Below, piece by piece: positions 6,983-13,851 of a stretch of DNA of 13,851 nt. Position numbers and translations under genes: made by a program. The notes under the pieces are model-generated. The model ran no database searches. It worked only from the letters and a program-made list of their open reading frames with translations, and was not told the origin of the DNA. Each line of letters opens with the position of its first letter. The stretch's first letter is position 1. Origin of the DNA: JBGRQB01 sp041725875 (GTDB lineage: Bacteria > Bacteroidota > Ignavibacteria > Ignavibacteriales > Melioribacteraceae); assembly GCA_041725875.1 (NCBI GenBank), contig JBGRQB010000118.1, forward strand, positions 1 to 13,851, read 5' to 3'.

Positions 6983-9217
6983 TTATTTGATTTTAATTTT
7001 ATAAACTTTATCAACAGCTATTTTTGGAATTATAATTTTAAGTTCTTTCCGATTCTCATTAAACTCCCAAACTATTTCCTCATTCGGAATTTCATCTGCT
7101 GAAATATTATGCGGTTTATATTTTAAATTTTTAACACAAATCTGATAGCTTCTTTCTTTTGATTTACCAACAAAATCACCTTCCATTTTACCAATTGTTA
7201 TTTCACTGTTTTCAATTTTATCAGAGAAAGAAAACTCTGTAAACGCATATTCATTTTTTTGGTAATTTACAGATCCGCGATCATCATCATACAATTTAAA
7301 ACTACAATCTTTACCGGCATAAATATTTAAGATAATTTCTTCCGGAACTTCCCCTTCAGTTATCCATTCCTTTTTCTTTTCCATTGGAACAATTGAACCC
7401 TCTTTTACAAAAAGAGGTAAGTGGTTTACATCGGAAACATCATATCTTAAAATCCCTCCCCCTTTATAAATTTCTCCGCTTTCATAGTCTATCCAGTTTT
7501 CACCTTTCGGCAGATAAATTTCCATAGTTTTGAAATCACCATAAACTGGTGCAACAAGCAACTCTTCTCCAAACATAAACTGATAAGGCCACTGATTCAT
7601 TCTGCATCTGTAATCATTTTCAAATGCAAGCATCATCGGACGACAAACAGGAAAACCTGTATCGTAATTTACTCTGGCATAAGTATAAATGTATGGCAGC
7701 AGCTGGTATCTGAGATTCAAATATTTCTTTATACTTTTTTCAGCTGTTTCAGTCTTTACAGTTCTTGGTTTTTGCGGAACCAGATTTAAAGTATCACGCC
7801 CTTTAATTTGAATCTTTGCAACAAAATCTTTGATGTTAATATTCCCGCTCCACGGTTTTGGATTGTGAGATCGTGCAATTGTTGTAAAGGTTGAAAACTG
7901 CTGCCAGCGAGCCTGAATTTTCCAGTCGGCACCAATGCCATCGGATGAAATGTAATTAACTCCTTTCATTGATCCGTGTTGATTTGTAATTGCATTTATC
8001 TGCCAGGCAAGTTCAGCCCAGGAGTATGAGCAATCACCCGTCCAGTCAAAAGGATATCTTCGCGAACCAATCATATTGTTGTAAGGTTCAACCGTGTAAC
8101 TATCATCCCAGGGATTTATCATCTGCATTCTTCTGCAACCCATAAAGAGGACTCTTTTTTTGGTTCCAAAATTTTGCTGTGTAGTTTCCCAGATTAATCC
8201 GTCAGTAACATCATTTCTTCTTGTATCCTGCCAGGTTCCGTCAATTCCGATGTTAAGTTCGTTTAGATAATTTTCAAACCATTTTTTTTCATCATAAATA
8301 GTTTCCGTCCAGCCCTGCCATTTTCTGCTTTTGAAATTTGGCGCATTGTGATGAATTAACATAACATTGTAATTCATATTGTGCAGCGAATCAATAAACT
8401 CTTCCGGTTTCAGGGGCGAAGAATAATTTTTATTCCACTTCATACTACTGCCCCATTTTATCTCTTTCTCTCCGTCACAGCCGTCACCCCATTCAAAATC
8501 GATAATCAGATTATCACAAGGGATGCCTCTTTTTCTAAATTTATCTGCAACTTTCAAAAGCTTCTCCTGATTTCCTTCGCAGGCAAGATGTTGAGTCTGG
8601 AAAAACCCGTAAGCTTTTATCGGCAATAATGGTTCTGGGCCAACAAGTTCATTAAACTGTTCAAAAATTTCTTTATATCCGGGACCAAAAATAAAGTACT
8701 GATCAAAAATCAGATCCTCTTCAATAAATATATCTGTGTATGTTTTTTTATTTTTGTTGTAGAACCAGTGAGTAAATCTGCTGTTTTGATTTTTCTGATT
8801 AAAAAATCCGGCATTATCAAAAACAGAGCAACCGTTTTTGAACATTCCATAAACCGGTTCATCAGAAGGATAAATTTGTCGACCTCTATTTTTTTCATTA
8901 ACCTTCCATTCACCACTTTTCTGAAAATATGTAATCACAATTTTGGAAGTGATAATTTTTGTGACACTTTTTCCAGTTTCCGTTTTATAGTTAACGGGTG
9001 ACCAGTTTTCAATTTTCCCGATCAAAAAAGGGATTTCATATTTTGGTGCAAACTTCTCTTTATCAAGTTTTGAAACTCTAAGTCTGAACATCGATTCCGT
9101 ATAAAGAGAAACTTCAGTTGAATCGTTCAAATAAACTTTTGTGCAATAATCGCTCTGCGCTCTTAAATCAGCAGAAAAAATGAGAATACTTAAAATTAGC
9201 AATAGGTTAAACTTCAT
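6983..9217 (-). CDS. Exported GH31 family alpha-glycosidase
   Basis: A 744-residue glycoside hydrolase of family 31, retaining enzymes that mostly cleave alpha-linked glucose, xylose, galactose or GalNAc. An N-terminal signal peptide (hydrophobic residues 4-16, probable cleavage after LRA at 20) without a lipobox or sorting domain predicts a periplasmic enzyme. The barrel is seen in DFEWGDG (240-246), GTWQDTRRND (327-336) and WTGD (392-395). By family position D331 is the nucleophile and D395 the acid/base. RWQQ (437-440) and RSHNP (449-453) correspond to the substrate-binding RWxQ and RxH motifs, and LRYQLLPYIYTYA (502-514) to the end of the barrel. A beta-rich C-terminal part (about 560-744) fits the GH31 accessory domains. 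The usual WxDMNE motif is replaced, so the specificity is not the standard alpha-glucosidase one and is unknown. A CGGGAG ribosome site supports the start. Confidence 0.9.
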   Translation of the reverse strand: MKFNLLLILSILIFSADLRAQSDYCTKVYLNDSTEVSLYTESMFRLRVSKLDKEKFAPKYEIPFLIGKIENWSPVNYKTETGKSVTKIITSKIVITYFQKSGEWKVNEKNRGRQIYPSDEPVYGMFKNGCSVFDNAGFFNQKNQNSRFTHWFYNKNKKTYTDIFIEEDLIFDQYFIFGPGYKEIFEQFNELVGPEPLLPIKAYGFFQTQHLACEGNQEKLLKVADKFRKRGIPCDNLIIDFEWGDGCDGEKEIKWGSSMKWNKNYSSPLKPEEFIDSLHNMNYNVMLIHHNAPNFKSRKWQGWTETIYDEKKWFENYLNELNIGIDGTWQDTRRNDVTDGLIWETTQQNFGTKKRVLFMGCRRMQMINPWDDSYTVEPYNNMIGSRRYPFDWTGDCSYSWAELAWQINAITNQHGSMKGVNYISSDGIGADWKIQARWQQFSTFTTIARSHNPKPWSGNINIKDFVAKIQIKGRDTLNLVPQKPRTVKTETAEKSIKKYLNLRYQLLPYIYTYARVNYDTGFPVCRPMMLAFENDYRCRMNQWPYQFMFGEELLVAPVYGDFKTMEIYLPKGENWIDYESGEIYKGGGILRYDVSDVNHLPLFVKEGSIVPMEKKKEWITEGEVPEEIILNIYAGKDCSFKLYDDDRGSVNYQKNEYAFTEFSFSDKIENSEITIGKMEGDFVGKSKERSYQICVKNLKYKPHNISADEIPNEEIVWEFNENRKELKIIIPKIAVDKVYKIKIK

Positions 9218-9285
9218 AATTTAACTCCCGGATATTTATTGTTCTCTGTATCAGTTTTAAATGCTTTGAATTTTCAACGTCAATT

Positions 9286-9299
9286 TGTTAACGTTAACA
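9286..9299. promoter_or_regulatory. 14-bp palindromic operator, LacI-family type
   Basis: TGTTAACGTTAACA is a perfect palindrome centred on CG, 68 bases upstream of the GH31 start. LacI/GalR-family sugar repressors typically bind 14-20 bp palindromes with a central CG, so a sugar-responsive operator for the GH31 gene is inferred. A TTGACG (complement of 9278-9283), usable as a minus-strand -35 element, lies two bases from it with TTAAAA 17 bases further on, a weak -10. No LacI gene is in the window. Confidence 0.55.
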
Positions 9300-9369
9300 C
9301 AACTTAATTAATATTTCCTGTTAATTCAACCAATATCAGATTTCCGGGAGCTTTTGACTTAATTTAGTA

Positions 9370-9396
9370 CCTTGAGGATTTTAACAATCCCCAAGG
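9370..9396 (-). terminator. Hairpin after the collagenase gene, probable terminator
   Basis: CCTTGAGGATT (9370-9380) and AATCCCCAAGG (9386-9396) pair over 11 bases with one imperfection. On the minus strand that position is a G-U pair, on the plus strand an A-C mismatch, so the stem is stronger in the collagenase transcript. It begins 11 bases past the collagenase stop. The sequence after it is AT-rich but lacks a true U-run, so it may terminate weakly or protect the 3' end. Confidence 0.6.
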
Positions 9397-9407
9397 CAGT
9401 TATGAAA

Positions 9408-12400
9408 TTATTTTAGAAGCAGTACTTTTTTAGATTTATTAAACTGCTTTGATTTGAAGTTATAAATGTAAATTCCGCTCGCAACTTTTTGATTTTCCTG
9501 ATTAGTTCCGTTCCAGATAACCGTATGTTTACCCGGTTTCATAGATGCTTCATTTACAAGTTCTTTTACCACTTCACCAAGCATATTATATATTGTTACC
9601 TTAACCCAGCTTTCTTCGGCAACACTGAAATCAATTCTTGTAGTCGGATTAAATGGATTTGGATAAGCATTGTGCAATTCGAATGTTTCAGGAATTTCTG
9701 TTGTTTGCGCTAAGACATTATCACTCGATTTTTGCAGACCACCGGTAACATTCAGCGTATATGTTCCTGTTCCGCTGTAATTGTAAACCAATATGTAATA
9801 TCTTCCTGTTTGAGTGGCGTTATAACTTCCGGTTAAACCACTTGAAGGATAAGCAACATATTGACTTTGATCAGATTCATGATAAAGCAGCCAGTTTGCT
9901 CCGCCACCGCCTGTAACCTGAAGTGAAATATCAATTGTGCCGGTTGAAGAAATATCAAAATAGAAATAATCGTTGTTATAAATTGTTCCCAGATCACCAC
10001 TTACCGAAACTCCGCTTCCTATTGCTCCGTTTGCATCTGCAAAACTGTTGTTCGGTTCAGTTTCTGAAGAGATATAATTTCCTCCGGATGATGTATCTGC
10101 AATAACTGCTGTTGTGGTCACAAACGCAGTTGCACCAATATTGTCTTTAACAGTCAGCTTAACTGTAAAAGTACTGGCGGTTGAATAAGTGTGAGTTGCA
10201 TTTTGCTGATTGCTTGTAGTTCCGTCACCAAAATCCCAGGTGTATTCTACAATTGATCCGTCAGGATCGTTTGAGCCCTGACTTGAAAAATTAACGCTTT
10301 GTCCAATTTGTCCTGAATATGGTCCGTTTATAACTGCAACCGGAATCTGATTTTGGCTTCCGCCTGTTTCAGTTGCCAGTCCTTCAAACACAATATCAAA
10401 CTCGTACTTACCGGATGAGTTTACATTATGATTTTTAAAGTAGCAGTTAAACGTTTTATATCCGCTCCAGGATAAACTATTTAAGTTATTCAAAAACGTG
10501 TTTACTTTTGTCGTCATATCCTGCCAGTCAGCAACTTCTCCCTGAGAGTTAATGCCTGTGTAATGACCTTCAATTTTAATGATATCAAAAACCTGTGAAT
10601 CTGTTACATTAAAGTTTGCGTTTGTAAGACTCGCAACAGATGTTACATCGTTAAAGATATTTGTATTTGAGTAACTTGCGTGCGAAGCAAGATAATCCCC
10701 TGATGTAGACGGATTAACAAAACTTCCCGAGTTAGCCTTAAGCTGCGCCATATGATTCATATATGCCTGATTTAAAGCTGCATCTGCTTTAAGCTGGTTA
10801 ACATAATTATCATAAGAAACAGCATCATTATTTTTAAGATGTTTAACAAGGTTGAATAAAATATCGAGTCTGTGTTTATACATATAATCCACAAACACAA
10901 AGCCATAAGTATAAAATTTAAATCCGCTTGAATAACCTGCTGATAAAACTTCAGGTAAAGTCATTCTGTCACTTACATTCGAAGCAATTCCTTCCGCCAT
11001 TGCTTTTCTTGTTCTGACATTATATAACCTTGAACTACCAGCAAAAAATTCTGCACTTCCTTCATCCAACCAGGTAACTCTGTCATTGCTGTACAAACTT
11101 CCGCCCCAGGGACCAGGTTCCATAAATCTTCCCTGCATGTAATGTGTAAATTCGTGACGGAATAAATCTTCCAATGTGTAAATACTTTGCTGCGGAGTTC
11201 TTTCGTAAGTATAAAATGTTCCTCTTCCTTCAATATAAATTCCGCCGTTGTTTGTTGAAAGATTGTTTAAGATTCTGTTGAAATCATATTCTTTCGGACT
11301 ATTATAAATCACAACTGTAAGAATGCTGTCAGGATTTGCAGGATCGAGAACCTGATCGCTTCTTATGGCTCTGTGAAATTGAGCTCTAACTTCTCTTTGC
11401 GCCCAATACAATTTTTTGATTTTTTCCGAATCAACATTTCCACCATAATTAAATATCACTTTTCCATTATCAAAAATGGCTGTGTTTGGAAGAAGCTGCT
11501 GTTTTAATTCCGCTTTAACCTGATCAAAATCAACAGTGCCTCCGTTATAATCAACGCCATTAAAACGATCCACAATCCCTCTTGCTGCTTCAACAGATGC
11601 CATTACCCATTTACCATAAATAGTTATAACATTTGTCAAAACCTGATTCGGGCGCGATCCGTTTACAAAAGGACTGAATCTTGCCGTCCAGTAAACAGCA
11701 TTGTTAATTACATACTCATAACTGTCGCCCAAAGTGCCATACTCGGCAATATCATAAACTTCTTCGAGGAAATTGTTAATATTATTATAAAACGGACTCT
11801 GAGTTGCATCCGGATTATGGTATAAATAATCACTTACAAGATCGTAATGAAGTCCGTCACCAACCTGCCATATTGCAGCTGCTTTTGAATTTACCGTAAT
11901 GTAGTTGCTAATGTTTGCATTGAAGCTCTGAAACAGGGGAACAAGTGCATTTATAACGTTAACATTTGCGGACGCATTTGCAATGTAAAGGCCCAATGCG
12001 CGTACCATTCTGTCCTGAGTGGTTGTTCCTAATCCAAAATTAGGATTATTTATTATTGCAAGCATCGAAGGAATACAGGTATCGTGATAAGTTCTGGTTT
12101 TAAGATAATTAGTTGCCGAATAATTATTATAAAACGCCAGATAAAACCCCGATCGGAGAACCTCTATGAGAGTCGGGATACCTTTATTATCAGATGTGGT
12201 AAACTGCGCTCCTTTTGTCTGAACCGCTGAAATAATATAATCTATTCTATTCTGATCAGAATAAAACGTAATCGCTCCACTTGTCCATTTGAACAAGTCT
12301 GAAATATCGCTCCACTCAATTGTAACCAGCAGATCAACCAAATTCTGATAGCTTAATGTACTTAAATAAGCAAGATCATAAGTTGCTGCAGCTTTAGCCA

Positions 12401-12587
12401 GACTAAAACTCCTGTTATCTGGTGATTGTAAATCGAGTGGGTAACCGGGCGGAACCGGCTCAACCGGAATTACTTTACTTTTTACACTTTTTAAATTATC
12501 TGTTTTCTGCATACCAATTGGTTCTTGTGCCCAGCCGGCAGTCAGAAATAAACCAGTGATTAAGATAAAGCTTAAAAGTTTTTTCAT
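9408..12587 (-). CDS. Secreted M9-type collagenase with PKD, PPC and T9SS sorting domains
   Basis: A 1059-residue zinc metalloprotease of the microbial collagenase type (MEROPS M9), which cleaves triple-helical collagen or gelatin outside the cell. A signal peptide covers about 1-20 (cleavage after GWA). Residues about 60-390 are helical and correspond to the activator domain. The peptidase core holds RHEFTHYMQGRFMEPGPWGG (477-496): H478 and H482 bind zinc and E479 is the catalytic base. TWLDEGSAEFFAGSSR (505-520) supplies the third ligand, E509. A helper region follows to about 735. A PKD domain (about 748-832, WDFGDGT) and a PPC/collagen-binding-like domain (about 838-948, ETEPNNSFADA, DYFYF) come next. 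The final 85 residues (YPNPFNPTT at 975-983, to KKVLLLK) are a type A T9SS sorting domain. An AGGAA ribosome site precedes the ATG. True collagenolysis versus gelatinase or peptidase activity cannot be told from sequence. Confidence 0.92.
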   Translation of the reverse strand: MKKLLSFILITGLFLTAGWAQEPIGMQKTDNLKSVKSKVIPVEPVPPGYPLDLQSPDNRSFSLAKAAATYDLAYLSTLSYQNLVDLLVTIEWSDISDLFKWTSGAITFYSDQNRIDYIISAVQTKGAQFTTSDNKGIPTLIEVLRSGFYLAFYNNYSATNYLKTRTYHDTCIPSMLAIINNPNFGLGTTTQDRMVRALGLYIANASANVNVINALVPLFQSFNANISNYITVNSKAAAIWQVGDGLHYDLVSDYLYHNPDATQSPFYNNINNFLEEVYDIAEYGTLGDSYEYVINNAVYWTARFSPFVNGSRPNQVLTNVITIYGKWVMASVEAARGIVDRFNGVDYNGGTVDFDQVKAELKQQLLPNTAIFDNGKVIFNYGGNVDSEKIKKLYWAQREVRAQFHRAIRSDQVLDPANPDSILTVVIYNSPKEYDFNRILNNLSTNNGGIYIEGRGTFYTYERTPQQSIYTLEDLFRHEFTHYMQGRFMEPGPWGGSLYSNDRVTWLDEGSAEFFAGSSRLYNVRTRKAMAEGIASNVSDRMTLPEVLSAGYSSGFKFYTYGFVFVDYMYKHRLDILFNLVKHLKNNDAVSYDNYVNQLKADAALNQAYMNHMAQLKANSGSFVNPSTSGDYLASHASYSNTNIFNDVTSVASLTNANFNVTDSQVFDIIKIEGHYTGINSQGEVADWQDMTTKVNTFLNNLNSLSWSGYKTFNCYFKNHNVNSSGKYEFDIVFEGLATETGGSQNQIPVAVINGPYSGQIGQSVNFSSQGSNDPDGSIVEYTWDFGDGTTSNQQNATHTYSTASTFTVKLTVKDNIGATAFVTTTAVIADTSSGGNYISSETEPNNSFADANGAIGSGVSVSGDLGTIYNNDYFYFDISSTGTIDISLQVTGGGGANWLLYHESDQSQYVAYPSSGLTGSYNATQTGRYYILVYNYSGTGTYTLNVTGGLQKSSDNVLAQTTEIPETFELHNAYPNPFNPTTRIDFSVAEESWVKVTIYNMLGEVVKELVNEASMKPGKHTVIWNGTNQENQKVASGIYIYNFKSKQFNKSKKVLLLK

Positions 12588-12615
12588 ATCAAATTCCTAT
12601 GATAAGTTAGCGAAA

Positions 12616-12649
12616 TCGATTTGTGTTTCTGTCGACAGTTACAAATCGA
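12616..12649. promoter_or_regulatory. Imperfect inverted repeat upstream of the collagenase gene
   Basis: TCGATTTGT (12616-12624) and ACAAATCGA (12641-12649) are exact reverse complements enclosing a second palindrome, CTGTCGACAG (12629-12638), offset by one base. The site is 29 bases upstream of the collagenase start, so it would fall in the 5' leader or promoter. The seven-base T-run on the minus strand comes before the stem, not after, so it is not a terminator of the regulator gene. AAATCGA recurs at 12613-12619, 12643-12649 and 12669-12675. A regulator-binding site or leader hairpin is likely; which one is undecided. Confidence 0.5.
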
Positions 12650-12720
12650 CAAAAAAATACTCAAGGAAAAATCGAAATGAAACTTTTTGATGATAAAATG
12701 GATACATCTTACTAAAATCG

Positions 12721-13851
12721 TCAGCAATTTTGTCTCAAAAATGAAGACGGAGTTTGCCCGTAGCTTTCCTTAAATGCCTTTGAAAACACATTGGTAGAAT
12801 TGAAGCCAACCTCGTTTGCAATGCTTTCTATAGTATATATTTTATACAAATCAGATTTCATAAGTGTACCTGCTTCCCTTATTCTATATTCATTTACAAG
12901 TTTTGTAAATGTTTTGCCAAATATTTCATTAATTACCTGTGAAGTGTAGGTACGACTGATTCCAAGTTCTTCAGATAAATCTGTTAATGTCAGATTTTTT
13001 TTCAAAAATATTTTTTCTTCTATAAAAAGAGCTTCTATTTTATCTGCAATCTCTTTTTTCTCTTTATTTCCAAGAACCGATCGGGAGTATTTTTGTGTTT
13101 TATCTTTCTTTCTCTTTTTCTCCACTTCAGATTTTCTGTCAGTTTTTTCTTTTGTTGTTTTGGTTACAAAAAACACCATAACCACAAAACCTAAAATTAT
13201 GGCTCCAAATAAAACAACAATTAAAACTTTGTAGCGGGCAGCAATTGAATTTAGATCTTTTTTGGTAATGTGCAGTTCTTTTATCTCTTCATTTTTTTGA
13301 TTTATTAAAAAATCTGTTCTGATGTTATCCATTTTGGAACGTTTAACAGATGAAATTAACCGACCTTCAGCTTCTGCAAACTCTTTATAATAAGTGAGTG
13401 ATTTTTCTCTATTTTTCAGATTGTTGTACAATAAATGATAATTAAATAAAATATCTGGAAGTAAATATTCGGCTCCGCTTTTTCTGCAAATCTCTTCTGC
13501 ATCCCGGAGATATTTTTTTGCCAGACTATAATCCTTCATCTCTATATAAAGGTGCGCAAAATTAATATATAAGATTGCAGCCTGAACAGATTCTTTATCA
13601 CCCCTTAAATATTTTTCAGATTTAAGATAGAACATTTCAGCAGTTTCAAATTTTTCTTTGTTAAGATTTAGCAGAGCAATATTGTGATAAAGCGTTCCTA
13701 TGAGAGGAATGTCATTATTTTGCAGTGAAATTTTTAATGCATCTTTATAAACCCGTTCAGCTCTTTGTACATCTCCTTCCATTTCGGCTGCGAGTCCGAT
13801 ATGATTTAACACAAGAGCATAGGCCGGACTTTCACGATTTTCAGAATAAAT
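12721..13851 (-). CDS. TPR-transmembrane-AraC family regulator, 5' end outside window
   Basis: A DNA-binding regulator open to the window edge, with 376 residues visible. The GTG at 13810-13812 is internal: the frame reads on upstream through YSENRESPAYAL without a stop. Residue numbers here count from that GTG. About 1-150 are helical TPR-like repeats (LNHIGLAAEMEGDVQRAERVY; LYHNIALLNLNKEKFETAEM; LYINFAHLYIEMKDYSLAKKY). A charged, probably coiled segment (150-192) leads to one membrane helix (about 195-217) and a lysine-rich stretch (218-250). An AraC-type double helix-turn-helix fills about 262-360, with LTDLSEELGISRTYTSQVIN and IESIANEVGFNSTNVFSKAF. Such proteins in Bacteroidota are thought to sense across or at the membrane. 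Its ligand is unknown. It lies 133 bases upstream of the collagenase gene on the same strand, so that gene is a candidate target. Confidence 0.87.
   Translation of the reverse strand: MYSENRESPAYALVLNHIGLAAEMEGDVQRAERVYKDALKISLQNNDIPLIGTLYHNIALLNLNKEKFETAEMFYLKSEKYLRGDKESVQAAILYINFAHLYIEMKDYSLAKKYLRDAEEICRKSGAEYLLPDILFNYHLLYNNLKNREKSLTYYKEFAEAEGRLISSVKRSKMDNIRTDFLINQKNEEIKELHITKKDLNSIAARYKVLIVVLFGAIILGFVVMVFFVTKTTKEKTDRKSEVEKKRKKDKTQKYSRSVLGNKEKKEIADKIEALFIEEKIFLKKNLTLTDLSEELGISRTYTSQVINEIFGKTFTKLVNEYRIREAGTLMKSDLYKIYTIESIANEVGFNSTNVFSKAFKESYGQTPSSFLRQNC

Noticed and set aside
8381..9001. Open frames antisense to the GH31 gene
   Set aside because: They lie wholly within a well-supported GH31 coding region and lack ribosome sites or recognisable domains.
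10973..11233. 86-residue minus-strand open frame inside the collagenase gene
   Set aside because: It overlaps the conserved zinc-binding coding region in another frame and has no family features; a shadow frame.
12616..12649. Intrinsic terminator for the TPR-AraC gene
   Set aside because: On the minus strand the T-run precedes the stem and no U-run follows; it is also very near the collagenase start, so a leader or operator role fits better.
13810..13812. GTG as start of the TPR-AraC regulator
   Set aside because: The frame continues upstream without a stop to the window edge and reads as TPR-like sequence; no ribosome site decides for this GTG.
1..13851. CRISPR arrays, tRNA/rRNA genes, insertion sequences, prophage or attachment sites
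   Set aside because: No spaced identical repeats, transposase-like proteins, cloverleaf or rRNA-like segments were seen on either strand.

Overview
The window looks like part of a low-GC chromosome from the Bacteroidota/Chlorobi/Ignavibacteria group, most likely an Ignavibacteria-like lineage. The best evidence is a type IX secretion (T9SS) C-terminal sorting domain containing YPNPFNPTT, which is typical of that group. Fused-domain Pit transporters, exported glycosidases and TPR-AraC regulators also fit. Placement is by inference from protein style; no rRNA or marker phylogeny is available here.

Left part (1-2442, + strand): a DNA-repair and housekeeping run reads recJ (3' end only), yebC, ruvC, ruvA with short gaps, probably one operon. 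It ends in a hairpin that can serve as a two-way terminator. No ruvB follows.

Middle part: on the minus strand, a GH20 beta-N-acetylhexosaminidase lipoprotein precedes a small OsmC-family protein, with a perfect hairpin between them. Divergent from GH20 is a 739-residue Pit-family phosphate transporter with a C-terminal PhoU-like domain. The 163-base divergent spacer holds four exactly phased 11-bp direct repeats of the TTAACA-N5 type, a likely Pho box. A perfect 22-bp palindrome ends the transporter gene and the convergent GH31 gene.

Right part (minus strand): a TPR/transmembrane/AraC-type regulator (5' end outside the window), then a large secreted M9-type collagenase (HEFTH zinc site, PKD, PPC and T9SS sorting domains), then an exported GH31 glycosidase. 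The GH31 upstream region carries a 14-bp perfect palindrome with a central CG, like a LacI-family operator. The regulator-collagenase spacer carries a long imperfect hairpin and repeated AAATCGA words.

Taken together, the accessory part suggests a scavenger of host- or biomass-derived protein and glycans: collagenase outside the cell, GH31 and GH20 trimming sugars, and a phosphate importer that appears to be controlled by phosphate. No RNA genes, mobile elements or CRISPR arrays were seen. No gene-free stretch exceeds 300 bases.
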